From Bacillota bacterium (GTDB taxonomy: Bacteria > Bacillota > Clostridia > Christensenellales > UMGS416): DNA of 64,000 bases. How positions within the stretch are numbered: position 1 is the stretch's first letter; each line of letters starts with the position of its first letter. The stretch lies in the NCBI GenBank assembly GCA_023428265.1, contig JAEYYW010000013.1:1-64000 (forward strand), read 5' to 3'. The notes beneath the pieces are model-generated. The model did not search any database. It had not been told where the DNA came from and saw only the letters and a list, made by a program, of their open reading frames with translations. Positions 44,866 through 53,460 of the stretch are shown in pieces. The translations under genes and the position numbers were made by a program.

Positions 44866-45776
44866 GCGAGATGATACAGGCTGAAAACCTGGTGAAGATT
44901 TACAAGACCTCCGAAACGGAGGTTGTGGCGCTGCAGGGCTTGGACTTGGTTGTGGAAACCGGTGAGATGATGGCAATCATCGGCAAATCCGGTTCGGGCA
45001 AATCCACCCTGCTCAATATGATCGGGGGTCTGGACAGGCCAAGCGCCGGCATACTGATGGTGGACGGCAAAAACATGCTCAAGTTCACCGAAAAAGACTA
45101 TGTGAAATACAAGCGTGAAACGGTGGGCTTCATCTGGCAGAACAATGCCCGCAACCTGATTCCGTATATGACGTCGATGGAAAACATACAGCTTCCCATG
45201 GTGCTGACCAGCGAGCGGGCGAGGCAGGAGAGGGCGCGGGAGCTGCTGGATGTTGTGGGGTTGTCTCACCGCTGGCGCAGCCGGCTGAGCCAGCTTTCCG
45301 GCGGCGAGCAGCAGCGTGTGGCCATCGCCATTGCTTTGGCCAACAGGCCGAAGATTCTGCTGGCCGATGAGCCCACCGGCTCGGTGGATAACCGCACCGC
45401 GGATATGATTCTGGATATCTTCCGCGATGTCAACCGGCAGCTGGGCGTCACGATCATCATTGTGACCCATGACACGTCCCTGTCCGGCAAGGTGGACCGT
45501 ATCGTTGCGATCCGCGACGGGCGCACCTCCAGCGAGTATGTGAGCCGTGTGTCTTATATGGATGAGCTGAAAAACGTGAAGAACCTCAACGAGAGCGAGC
45601 AGCACGTGGAGCTCGCCGTTGTCGACGGTGCCGGCCGGCTCCAGATTCCCACGGAGTATCTTGAGCAGATCGGTGTCAAGGGCCGCTCCCGCCTGCGTGT
45701 GGAAATGGACGGAGACCGCGTTGTGATCTTCAACCCCCGCGAGCAAAAGCAGGAAGAGGCAAACGAAGACGCCTAA
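44856..45776 (+). CDS. ABC transporter ATPase with C-terminal AbrB-like domain (second)
   Basis: A 306-residue ATPase: Walker A GKSGSGKSTLLN near 46, signature LSGGEQQRVAIAIAL, Walker B ILLADEPTGSVD. Residues 1-230 are an ordinary LolD-type ATPase. The last 50 or so residues (GRLQIPTEYLEQIGVKG, RLRVEMDGDRVVIF) read like a swapped-hairpin AbrB/SpoVT domain, usually seen in DNA-binding regulators or antitoxins. TTG 44856 is suggested by GTGAGG just upstream; TTG 44862 or ATG 44871 are alternatives. The partner permease has two repeats, so the two ATPases may form a heterodimer. Confidence 0.85.
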   Translation: MSLSEMIQAENLVKIYKTSETEVVALQGLDLVVETGEMMAIIGKSGSGKSTLLNMIGGLDRPSAGILMVDGKNMLKFTEKDYVKYKRETVGFIWQNNARNLIPYMTSMENIQLPMVLTSERARQERARELLDVVGLSHRWRSRLSQLSGGEQQRVAIAIALANRPKILLADEPTGSVDNRTADMILDIFRDVNRQLGVTIIIVTHDTSLSGKVDRIVAIRDGRTSSEYVSRVSYMDELKNVKNLNESEQHVELAVVDGAGRLQIPTEYLEQIGVKGRSRLRVEMDGDRVVIFNPREQKQEEANEDA

Positions 45777-45805
45777 TCTCCGCTTCTAATCCCTCCATAT
45801 ACTAT

Positions 45806-45813
45806 GGTATAAT
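45806..45813 (+). promoter_or_regulatory. extended -10 promoter for the DUF368 gene
   Basis: TGG-TATAAT (TATAAT 45808-45813) about 60 bases before the ATG at 45875; no clear -35. Confidence 0.5.
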
Positions 45814-45874
45814 AGCCACATTCTGGATACCGGGCGCACAACCCGGCATTTGCCTTGATAGGAAGTTGAGTAAG

Positions 45875-46720
45875 ATGAATCAGCAGGCCGTGATGGGAAA
45901 AGACTCGCCGGCGCAGTGGGTGCTGCGGGTGATCAAAGGCATGATCATTGTTTCCGGCTTTCTGCTGCCGGGCATCAGCGGCGGCGTGCTGGCCGTTGTG
46001 CTTGGCGTGTATGAACCGATGATGCGTTTTCTCGGTGATTTCAGGCACAACTTCAAGAAGAACTTCCTCTTCCTGCTGCCGGTGGGGATCGGGGCTTTGC
46101 TCGGGCTGTTCCTGTTTGCCGTTTTGTTGAAGACATTGTTTGAGCAATACGAAGTCTACCTGATCTGGTTTTTCATCGGCGGAATTGCCGGCACGCTGCC
46201 GGCGATCTTCAAAAAGTCCGGCGAGCAGGGCAGGAAGAAGAGCCATTGGGCGCTGCTTGCTATAATGACCGTTGTGACATATGCAGGCCTGTATCTTCTG
46301 CAAAACGCCGGGGCTACCGGATCGATACCGACCAGCAGTTTCTGGGTGTGGCTCTTTACCGGCGCACTGATGGGCCTGGGCGCCGTGCTGCCCGGTCTTG
46401 GGCCGTCCAACTTCCTGATTTTCCTGGGCCTCCTGGAGCCGCTGATGGCAGGTCTGAGCAGCTTCAACCTGTCTGTGATCATTCCGTTTTTCATCGGGAT
46501 TGCGGCATGCGTGCTGGCGCTGGCGCGGCTGATGAATTATCTGTTTGATCATGCCCACGCCACGATGTATCATATCATTCTGGGCATTGTCATCGGTTCC
46601 ACGCTGATCATCGTGCCCGGTGTATTCCCGGTGCCGCTGATCTGCACGGTTGTATTCCTGATCGGTTTGGGGGCGTCACTGTGGATGGGGAAGAAGGAGT
46701 CGCTCAAAGAAGGGAATTAG
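45875..46720 (+). CDS. DUF368 membrane protein (PopT-like polyprenyl-phosphate translocase)
   Basis: A 281-residue membrane protein with about eight helices and the DUF368 signature ADMxPG-like GFLLPGISGGVLAVVLGVYE and a second copy GAVLPGLGPSNFLIFLGLLE, an inverted-repeat architecture. DUF368 proteins were shown in Vibrio cholerae and Staphylococcus aureus to recycle undecaprenyl phosphate across the membrane for cell-wall synthesis. ATG 45875 has AGGAAG 9 bases before it; TTG 45866 is too close. It is a lone gene ended by a strong terminator. Confidence 0.85.
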   Translation: MNQQAVMGKDSPAQWVLRVIKGMIIVSGFLLPGISGGVLAVVLGVYEPMMRFLGDFRHNFKKNFLFLLPVGIGALLGLFLFAVLLKTLFEQYEVYLIWFFIGGIAGTLPAIFKKSGEQGRKKSHWALLAIMTVVTYAGLYLLQNAGATGSIPTSSFWVWLFTGALMGLGAVLPGLGPSNFLIFLGLLEPLMAGLSSFNLSVIIPFFIGIAACVLALARLMNYLFDHAHATMYHIILGIVIGSTLIIVPGVFPVPLICTVVFLIGLGASLWMGKKESLKEGN

Positions 46721-46743
46721 TCCTTCCTACAGGCAGATAAGGC

Positions 46744-46778
46744 AAGGCGGAGCATCTGTTGCTCCGCCTTTCGTTTTT
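46744..46778 (+). terminator. terminator after the DUF368 gene
   Basis: AAGGCGGAGC (46744-46753) pairs with GCTCCGCCTT (46761-46770), followed by TCGTTTTT. Confidence 0.88.
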
Positions 46779-46836
46779 ACTTCAAATTGTACAGAAATTG
46801 TGATTATTATTTTGCATCAGGAAAGGGAAAACTAAA

Positions 46837-46865
46837 TTGACAAAACTTTAACAATCTCCTATACT
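46837..46865 (+). promoter_or_regulatory. adhE: consensus promoter for adhE
   Basis: TTGACA (46837-46842), exactly 17 bases, TATACT (46860-46865). The expected start site, near 46872, falls inside the Rex-type operator. The leader to the ATG is about 85 bases. Confidence 0.85.
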
Positions 46866-46869
46866 GTAA

Positions 46870-46887
46870 TTGTTAAATAATTAACAA
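46870..46887. promoter_or_regulatory. Rex operator before adhE
   Basis: TTGTTAAATAATTAACAA is a perfect match to the Gram-positive Rex consensus TTGTTAANNNNTTAACAA. It covers the predicted start site of the adhE promoter, so bound Rex would block initiation and release it when NADH is high. No rex gene lies in the window. Confidence 0.85.
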
Positions 46888-46957
46888 TCATGGATCGGGT
46901 TGGAACATCGCGCAGGCCGGCGGGTGCTCAACCAAGAGGAATGAAAGGAGCCTGGAC

Positions 46958-49552
46958 ATGACAAAGCAGCAGAATGTTGCGGCTGAAAAGCCTGAATACC
47001 AGATTCAAATCGACGAACTGGTTGATAACGCCAAACATGCACTTTCAGAGTATTTGCGCATGAACCAGCAGCAAGTGGATCGCGCGGTGGAAGCCATGGC
47101 TCTTGCCGGTGTGGAAAACCATATGATGCTCGCGCGCATGGCTGTGGAGGAGACGGGCAGAGGGGTCTACGAAGACAAGATCACAAAAAACCTCTTCGCC
47201 ACCGAGAGCGTCTACCATAGCATCAAGGGCATCAAGACCGTTGGCGTCGTGGACGACAATGAGATGGAGGATTATGAGGAGATTGCCGAACCTGTTGGTG
47301 TGATCGCCGGAGTAACCCCCGTCACAAACCCCACGTCCACCACGATGTTTAAGGCAATCATATCGGCAAAAGCCCGCAACCCGATCATCTTTGCTTTCCA
47401 CCCTTCCGCGCAGCGATGCAGCGTGCAGTCCGCCCGCATATTGCGGGATGCGGCTGTTGCCGCCGGCGCACCGGCCCATTGCGTGCAGTGGATTGAGAAC
47501 CCGTCATTGGATGCCACACAATATCTGATGAACCACCGTGGTGTTTCGCTGGTGCTGGCCACCGGCGGGTCCGGCATGGTGAAGGCTGCCTACAGCACCG
47601 GCAAACCGGCGCTGGGCGTGGGGCCCGGAAACGTGCCCTGTTATATCGAGAAAACTGCCAATGTGGAGCGGGCATGCACCGATTTGATCCTCTCCAAGAC
47701 CTTTGACAACGGCATGATCTGTGCCAGCGAGCAGGCCGTGATTGTGGACCGTGCCATCCAGGCTAAGTTTGAGCGGTATATGGCCGAAAACGGCTGCGTC
47801 TTTCTGAATGAGGCCGACACGGCGAAGCTTGCGGCATATGCCATTGATGAAAACAAGAAGGCGATGAACCCTGCAGTCGTGGGGCAGCCGGCGTCGGCAA
47901 TCGCCGAAAAGTGCGGCATTGCGGTGCCGGAAAACACCAAGATCCTGATCGCCAGGCTGCAGGGGGTGGGGCCGGAGTATCCGCTGTCCAGAGAAAAGCT
48001 GAGCCCGATCCTGGCGTATTACGTTGTGGAAGATTATCAGGAGGGGGTTGCTATGAGCGAGGCCATGGTGAGCTTTGGCGGCCTTGGCCATTCGGCGGTC
48101 CTGCACACTGAAAATGAAGAAGTGAAGGATTTGTTTGCCCGCACCATCAAGGTTGGCAGGCTCATCATCAATACGCCTTCCTCCCAAGGGGCAATCGGCG
48201 ACATCTACAACACCAACATGCCGTCGCTCACGTTGGGCTGCGGCTCCTACGGCAGAAACTCCACAACCAGCAACGTCACGGTTGTGAACCTGATCAATCG
48301 GAAGAGGGTGGCACGCAGGAGGGTGAACATGCAGTGGTTCAAGATCCCGGAGAAAATCTATTTTGAGAGCGGCTCGGTGCAATACCTGGAAAAGATGCCG
48401 GACATCGCCAGGGCGTTTATCGTGACCGATCCCTATATGGTGAAGCTCGGGTATGTGGACCGGGTGCTGTATTACCTGCGCAAGCGTGAGGGTTACGTGC
48501 ACAGTGAAATCTATTCCGAGGTGGAGCCCGATCCGTCGGTAGAGACTGTGATGAACGGAGCCCGGCAGATGGCATCCTTCCAGCCGGATGTCGTGATCGC
48601 AATCGGCGGTGGGTCGGTCATTGACGCGGCGAAAGGCATGTGGCTGTTCTACGAGCACCCGGAAGCGGACTTCGCCAAAATGAAGCTGAAGTTCATGGAC
48701 ATTCGGAAAAGGGTTTATAAGTTCCCGAGGCTGGGCAAGAAGGCGCGTATGGTCGCGATCCCCACCACGTCCGGCACCGGTTCGGAAGTCACATCCTTTG
48801 CGGTTATCACCGACCGAGCCCACAATGTGAAATACCCTCTGGCGGATTATGAGCTGACGCCGGATATCGCGATCATTGACCCGGATTTTGTGATGACGGT
48901 GCCCAAGGCGATCACCGCCGACACCGGCATGGATGTGCTCACCCACGCGATCGAGGCATATGTGAGCGTGCTTGCCAGCGACTATACCGATGCACTTGCG
49001 ATGAAAGCCATACAGCTGGTGTTTGAATACCTGCCCCGGGCCTATGACAACGGTGATGACCGTGTTGCGCGGGAAAAGATGCACAACGCGAGCTGCATTG
49101 CCGGCATGGCGTTCACCAACGCTTTCCTGGGGATCAACCACAGCCTGGCCCACAAGCTGGGTGGTGAGTTCCACATCCCTCATGGCCGGGCCAACGCCGT
49201 GCTGCTGCCCCATGTGATCGAGTATAACGGGAAGAAGCCGAGCAAGTTTGTGTCCTTCCCCAAGTATGAGAAGTTCATCGCCGATGAGAAGTACGCCGAG
49301 ATCGCCCGCGCTTTGGGCTTGCCAGCAAACACCGCGGCAGAGGGCGTGGCAAGCCTTGCCGGCGCGGTGCGCGGCCTGATGCAAAAGCTGAACATCCCAA
49401 TGAGCATCGGGGAGTGCGGGGTGGATCACAAAGCATTTTTGGCAAAAGTGCCGGATCTTGCGGACCGGGCATTTGAAGACCAGTGCACCACCGCGAACCC
49501 CAGGATGCCGCTGGTGAAGGAGCTTGAAGAGATCTATAGAAAAGCATTCTAG
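46958..49552 (+). CDS. adhE: bifunctional acetaldehyde/alcohol dehydrogenase
   Basis: An 864-residue AdhE. Residues 1-440 are the CoA-acylating aldehyde dehydrogenase (VTPVTNPTSTTMFK, ATGGSGMVKAAYSTG, GPGNVP, catalytic Cys in NGMICASEQ near 250). Residues 455-864 are the iron-dependent alcohol dehydrogenase (AIGGGSVIDAAKG, GTGSEVT, with ligands in LTHAIEAYVS, NAFLGINHSLAHKLGGEFH and GRANA). It turns acetyl-CoA to ethanol with two NADH and forms spirosomes. AAAGGAG precedes the ATG. Redox control by Rex is indicated by the operator over its promoter. Confidence 0.97.
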   Translation: MTKQQNVAAEKPEYQIQIDELVDNAKHALSEYLRMNQQQVDRAVEAMALAGVENHMMLARMAVEETGRGVYEDKITKNLFATESVYHSIKGIKTVGVVDDNEMEDYEEIAEPVGVIAGVTPVTNPTSTTMFKAIISAKARNPIIFAFHPSAQRCSVQSARILRDAAVAAGAPAHCVQWIENPSLDATQYLMNHRGVSLVLATGGSGMVKAAYSTGKPALGVGPGNVPCYIEKTANVERACTDLILSKTFDNGMICASEQAVIVDRAIQAKFERYMAENGCVFLNEADTAKLAAYAIDENKKAMNPAVVGQPASAIAEKCGIAVPENTKILIARLQGVGPEYPLSREKLSPILAYYVVEDYQEGVAMSEAMVSFGGLGHSAVLHTENEEVKDLFARTIKVGRLIINTPSSQGAIGDIYNTNMPSLTLGCGSYGRNSTTSNVTVVNLINRKRVARRRVNMQWFKIPEKIYFESGSVQYLEKMPDIARAFIVTDPYMVKLGYVDRVLYYLRKREGYVHSEIYSEVEPDPSVETVMNGARQMASFQPDVVIAIGGGSVIDAAKGMWLFYEHPEADFAKMKLKFMDIRKRVYKFPRLGKKARMVAIPTTSGTGSEVTSFAVITDRAHNVKYPLADYELTPDIAIIDPDFVMTVPKAITADTGMDVLTHAIEAYVSVLASDYTDALAMKAIQLVFEYLPRAYDNGDDRVAREKMHNASCIAGMAFTNAFLGINHSLAHKLGGEFHIPHGRANAVLLPHVIEYNGKKPSKFVSFPKYEKFIADEKYAEIARALGLPANTAAEGVASLAGAVRGLMQKLNIPMSIGECGVDHKAFLAKVPDLADRAFEDQCTTANPRMPLVKELEEIYRKAF

Positions 49553-49565
49553 TTTCCAATGAAAT

Positions 49566-49599
49566 GAGAGAACCGCTCGAAGCACGAGCGGTTCTCTTT
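49566..49599. terminator. terminator between adhE and the MerR gene
   Basis: GAGAGAACCGCTCG (49566-49579), loop AAGCA, CGAGCGGTTCTC (49585-49596), then TTTAA. It separates convergent genes and may serve both. Confidence 0.85.
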
Positions 49600-49611
49600 A
49601 ACAATTCATCG

Positions 49612-50592
49612 CTATTGTTTTGCCTTGATCGGAATCAGCAGATCCAACTGTATGCCATCATCGGATTTCCCAAGCCTCACATTGTTGATATAGTTCAAGC
49701 ATTCTTCCAACAGCCCGAACATGTTCTCACCGCTATCCTCTTTGATGTTTGGCGCATAATCCGGATTGTTGTGCGCCCAGTCCCACAGCCACTCCCATTC
49801 GTGGAAGTTGCCCATCGGGATCATGTGCGCGGCATACAGCCCGCCTGGGAACTTCTTCTTCACCAGCGGTTCCGGCACCTCCATGTCGTCTGGGATCGTC
49901 ACCCACATTTCGTAACCATAGGTGGGGCTGCTCTCGCTGGGGTTCGGGTGGTTGAATCCGAAATGCCGCAGGTCGGGCTTGATGCCGGTCAGGCCGCTTT
50001 CCGTCACAAATTTGTCGAGTGCGGCGGCGGCGTTCCTTTCCGGGTTCTCTCCCACGAAATGGCTGGCGGCCACTGTGGCTGGCGGCAGGAAAACAATGCG
50101 CACGTCGGTGAGTTTTGACAGGTTTTTGCTTGCCTTGTTCAGATCTTCCATCGTAGGTTCCTCCTTGAAACGGATTTTGTCCAAAGACAAGGATTCGATC
50201 AGGCGCAGCAAGGTGTCATCGTCAAACAAGTCAGCCTTCACTTGGATCTGGTTGCGCTCCTGCAAGCGGCGGATCAATGCGGTCAGGATTGTCCGGATGG
50301 TGGAAAGGGCTTCCAGTTCAGTGTCGGTTTCGGCACAAGCCTGATGGAATGCGTCGAGTGCCAGCGAAGCATCATTGCTTTTCAGAATATTGCCGATGGC
50401 TTTCAAAGGGATACGAAGCTTTCGCAGGATGATGATTTGCTGCAGGCGCAGGATGGAATCCTGATCATAGGCCCGATAAGCCGACCCGGGCTGGCGGCAG
50501 CTGTCCAGCAGCCCGATTTGCTCATAATAGCGCAGCGTACGGGGTGTGATGCCATAGGAATTTAAGACTTGCCGGATTGTGATGAGTCCCAT
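49612..50592 (-). CDS. MerR family regulator with GyrI-like effector domain
   Basis: A 326-residue regulator. The MerR HTH is at residues 2-70 (TIRQVLNSYGITPRTLRYYEQIGLL), then a coiled-coil dimer helix and a C-terminal GyrI-like ligand-binding domain (about 185-326; FGFNHPNPS, HEWEWLWDWAHN). Such regulators sense drugs or small molecules by binding in the C domain. ATG 50592 follows AAGGAGG; the promoter at 50621-50651 excludes starts farther upstream. The spacer carries the family's typical long promoter and operator. Confidence 0.88.
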   Translation of the reverse strand: MGLITIRQVLNSYGITPRTLRYYEQIGLLDSCRQPGSAYRAYDQDSILRLQQIIILRKLRIPLKAIGNILKSNDASLALDAFHQACAETDTELEALSTIRTILTALIRRLQERNQIQVKADLFDDDTLLRLIESLSLDKIRFKEEPTMEDLNKASKNLSKLTDVRIVFLPPATVAASHFVGENPERNAAAALDKFVTESGLTGIKPDLRHFGFNHPNPSESSPTYGYEMWVTIPDDMEVPEPLVKKKFPGGLYAAHMIPMGNFHEWEWLWDWAHNNPDYAPNIKEDSGENMFGLLEECLNYINNVRLGKSDDGIQLDLLIPIKAKQ

Positions 50593-50620
50593 GTGCGCGT
50601 GACCTCCTTTCTTCCGCTCA

Positions 50621-50651
50621 AGCATAGCCGATGACGCGACGTCAAAGTCAA
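50621..50651 (-). promoter_or_regulatory. MerR-type promoter with 19-base spacer and internal dyad
   Basis: On the minus strand TTGACT (50646-50651) and TATGCT (50621-50626) are 19 bases apart, longer than the usual 17. The spacer contains the palindrome TGACG-CGA-CGTCA (50632-50644). MerR regulators bind such dyads and bend the spacer to activate, so autoregulation is predicted. Confidence 0.75.
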
Positions 50652-50778
50652 CAGCGAATTTTCGTTTTTGCATGCTACAGAAAATGCAGCCGGAAAACCG
50701 TCTGCATATCAGTATACCATTTATAGCTCTGTATAGCTCTGCGTTTGTTGGAGGGGAGGGCGGTCCAGCAATATGATC

Positions 50779-51291
50779 TCACACAGTCAGCCGGTCAAAA
50801 TCCAGATCGCCGCAGTCTTCCAGTTCCTTCACAAACAGCCCCCGCCGGTAACCCGCTTTGGTTGCTTCCACGCTGTGCACATAGAACCCGCATCCATGGT
50901 AAAACCGCGCCAATGGGATCATCTTGACCGCCGTGTGCAGCGTGATGGCCCGAAACCCTTGCTGCCGGCACCATTCCACCGCAGCTTCCATCAGTGCCGA
51001 CCCGGCGCCGCTCTGCTGCCAGGTGGGGGGCACGGCAAAACGGCTGATGTAGGCCACGGCGTCGTTCAGTTTCCTCACACGGATCGTGCCCACCATCTTC
51101 ATGCGATTGTAGATCGCCACAAACACAGCCTGATTTTCGAAGGCAGCCCGGATATCATCCGCCGTTTCCAGCAACGCCGCCGGCTTCTCCGAAAGCTTCA
51201 GCAGCGCCTGGTATTCTCCAAAAGAAGACTGGAGGATGCCATGAATCGCTTCGGCATCCTCTGTTTCCGCGGGGCGTACATACACGCTCAC
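50779..51291 (-). CDS. GNAT N-acetyltransferase in the arginine operon
   Basis: A 170-residue GNAT protein with VRPAETEDAEAIHGIL at the start, the acetyl-CoA loop QQSGAGSALMEAAVEW near 105 and FYHGCGFYV near 140. It starts with ATG 51291 four bases inside argF, the last position of the argB-argD-argF operon. As no argA or argJ is present here, it may be a short stand-alone N-acetylglutamate synthase, as described for mycobacterial Rv2747-like proteins. That is inference from context. Confidence 0.8.
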   Translation of the reverse strand: MSVYVRPAETEDAEAIHGILQSSFGEYQALLKLSEKPAALLETADDIRAAFENQAVFVAIYNRMKMVGTIRVRKLNDAVAYISRFAVPPTWQQSGAGSALMEAAVEWCRQQGFRAITLHTAVKMIPLARFYHGCGFYVHSVEATKAGYRRGLFVKELEDCGDLDFDRLTV

Positions 51292-52256
51292 AGTTGGATT
51301 CCGCCCATGAGAAGGGCCATGACGGCCTTCTGGGCGTGCAGCCGGTTTTCGGCCTCGTTAAAGATCACGGAGTTGGGGCCGTCAATCACCTGGGCGGTCA
51401 CTTCCTCGCCGCGATGGGCCGGCAGGCAGTGTAAAAACAACGCGTCTGGCTTGGCATGGGCCATCAGAACCTCGTCCACCACAAAGGGCTTGAAGTCAAT
51501 CAGCCGCTGCTTGGTTTCCGCTTCCTGGCCCATGCTGGTCCACACATCGGTATAGACGGCGTCAGCGCCGGATACGGCTTCCGCAGGGTTGTTGGTTACA
51601 AGCACCTTGGCACCGCTCAGCTTGCCGTTTTCCACACAAGCTGACACAATCTCAGCCTTGGGCCGGTAGCCGTCGGGGCAGGCAATCGCCACATCCATGC
51701 CCAGCTTGCTGCAAATCTCCATGAGAGAGTGGGCCATGTTGTGCCCGTCGCCCACGAATGCCAGTTTGAGCCCCTTGATCTGCTTTTTGTATTCATACAC
51801 AGTCTGAATGTCTGCCAGCACCTGGCAGGGGTGGTGCAGGTCGGTGAGGCCGTTGATCACCGGGATGGAGCCATGCTGCGCAAGGCCTGCCACATCAGCG
51901 TGGTCAAATGTCCTGATCATGATGCCGTTGATGTAGCGCGACAGCACCTTGGCGGTGTCTTCGATCGTTTCGCCCCGGCCCAGCTGGATGTCGCCGGAGT
52001 TCATCAGCAGCCCGTGGCCGCCCAGCTGGTGGATACCCACTTCAAAAGACACCCTGGTGCGGGTGCTGGACTTGGCGAAAATCATCCCCAGTGTTTTACC
52101 GGCCAGAATGGGGTGGGGGATACCGGCCTTCTGCTCCGCCTTGAGCTTCATCGCCAGTGACAGGATCGTGAGGATCTCATCCTCGGTGTAGCCCTGCAGG
52201 TTCAGCAGGTGCTTTTGCGAAAAGGGCTTCTTTGGCTGATACTGCATCAAATCCAT
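51288..52256 (-). CDS. argF: ornithine carbamoyltransferase
   Basis: A 322-residue carbamoyltransferase: carbamoyl-phosphate motif SSTRTRVSFEVGIHQLGG near 55, HPCQVLADIQT, ornithine-binding VWTSMGQE and the Cys motif LHCLPAHRGEE. It makes citrulline from ornithine and carbamoyl phosphate. GGAGG lies 6 bases before ATG 52256; the frame upstream of this is not family-like. argD ends one base before it; the GNAT gene overlaps its stop. Confidence 0.96.
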   Translation of the reverse strand: MDLMQYQPKKPFSQKHLLNLQGYTEDEILTILSLAMKLKAEQKAGIPHPILAGKTLGMIFAKSSTRTRVSFEVGIHQLGGHGLLMNSGDIQLGRGETIEDTAKVLSRYINGIMIRTFDHADVAGLAQHGSIPVINGLTDLHHPCQVLADIQTVYEYKKQIKGLKLAFVGDGHNMAHSLMEICSKLGMDVAIACPDGYRPKAEIVSACVENGKLSGAKVLVTNNPAEAVSGADAVYTDVWTSMGQEAETKQRLIDFKPFVVDEVLMAHAKPDALFLHCLPAHRGEEVTAQVIDGPNSVIFNEAENRLHAQKAVMALLMGGIQL

Positions 52257-52257
52257 G

Positions 52258-53454
52258 TCAAACCTCCGCCAGAATCCGGTCCAGTGTGTCGCAAAGCCCG
52301 TCAATTTCTTCCTTTGTGATTGTGAAGGGCGGCAGGAACCGCAGCGTGTTGTGGTTGGCGGTGCCCACCACATAACCATGATGCAGCGCGTGCTTCGCCA
52401 CGTTCTTGGCTGCCACAGCACCGTCCAGCTCTATACCAATCATCAGCCCCATGCCGCGCACATCGGCTACGGCGGGCTGGCCGGCCTTCAACTCCAACAG
52501 CTTGTTTTTGAAGTAGGCGCCATTGGCGGCGCATTGCTCGATCAGGCCTTCTTCCTTCAGGATGCTCATCACTGCAAGCCCTGCGGCGCAGGCAAGCGGG
52601 TTGCCGCCGAAGGTGGTGCCATGATCGCCGGGGTTGAAGGCTGCCGCCACTTCCTCCTTTGCCAGCATCGCGCCGATCGGGATGCCGCCTCCCAACGCCT
52701 TGGCGGCGGTGAAGATGTCCGGCTCAATGCCGAAATGCTCATAGGAGAAGAGCTTGCCCGTGCGCCCGATGCCGGTTTGCACTTCATCGAGGATCAGCAG
52801 CACGCCGTTGATCTTGCAGAGATCCGCCACCTGCTGCAGATACTCCCGGCCCAGCTCGATCACGCCGCCTTCGCCCTGGATTGTCTCCAACAACACGGCA
52901 GCGGTGTGGTTGGTGATCGCGTTTTCCAATGCGTCGATATCACCGGCAGGCACATTCAAAAATCCTGTCGGCAGCGGCTCATAGGGCCTTTGATACTTCT
53001 CCTGGCCGGTGGCCGCCACCATGGCCAGCGTGCGGCCGTGGAAGGAGTTCACCAGCGAGATCACTTCAAAGCGGTTCTTGTTGCGAGCCTTGTGGTATTT
53101 CCGGGCCAGCTTGACGGCGCCCTCATTGGCTTCCGCGCCGGTGTTGCCGAAGAACACGCGGTCTGCACAGGTGCTTGTCACCAGCTGTTCCGCCAGCAGC
53201 GCCTGGGGCTCGTTGTAATAATAGTTGGACACGTGGATCAGCTTGTCCAGCTGGGCCTTCACAGCTTCCAGATACTTCGGGTGGCCGTGGCCCAGGGAGC
53301 TTACGGCGATGCCGGTGAAAAAGTCGGTATAGCGCCGCCCTTGGCTGTCAAACAGCTTGGTGTCCTTTCCGTGGGTGAAATACAAGTCCCCCCGGTCACC
53401 AAATGTGTTCATATAGTATGTGCTGTCCAGCACCTTGATTTCATCAATCGTCAT
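52258..53454 (-). CDS. argD: acetylornithine aminotransferase
   Basis: A 398-residue PLP-dependent class III aminotransferase. Key motifs are GIAVSSLGHGHPKYLEAV, FGNTGAEANEGAVKLARKY, SFHGRTLA, LILDEVQTGIGRTGK and AKALGGGIPIGAM with the PLP Lys. It transfers an amino group from glutamate to N-acetylglutamate semialdehyde. GAGG precedes the ATG by 9 bases, and it begins 6 bases after argB. It belongs to the operon driven from the ARG-box promoter at 54357-54386. Confidence 0.95.
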   Translation of the reverse strand: MTIDEIKVLDSTYYMNTFGDRGDLYFTHGKDTKLFDSQGRRYTDFFTGIAVSSLGHGHPKYLEAVKAQLDKLIHVSNYYYNEPQALLAEQLVTSTCADRVFFGNTGAEANEGAVKLARKYHKARNKNRFEVISLVNSFHGRTLAMVAATGQEKYQRPYEPLPTGFLNVPAGDIDALENAITNHTAAVLLETIQGEGGVIELGREYLQQVADLCKINGVLLILDEVQTGIGRTGKLFSYEHFGIEPDIFTAAKALGGGIPIGAMLAKEEVAAAFNPGDHGTTFGGNPLACAAGLAVMSILKEEGLIEQCAANGAYFKNKLLELKAGQPAVADVRGMGLMIGIELDGAVAAKNVAKHALHHGYVVGTANHNTLRFLPPFTITKEEIDGLCDTLDRILAEV

Positions 53455-53460
53455 GGCAGG

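Noticed and set aside
47504..49585. A 693-codon minus-strand open frame opposite adhE
   Set aside because: It is a shadow of adhE: same codon-position bias, no ribosome site, His/Arg-rich product without recognisable motifs.
50593..50673. A longer start for the MerR regulator at 50673
   Set aside because: The promoter at 50621-50651 and the AAGGAGG before ATG 50592 show that transcription begins inside this extension.
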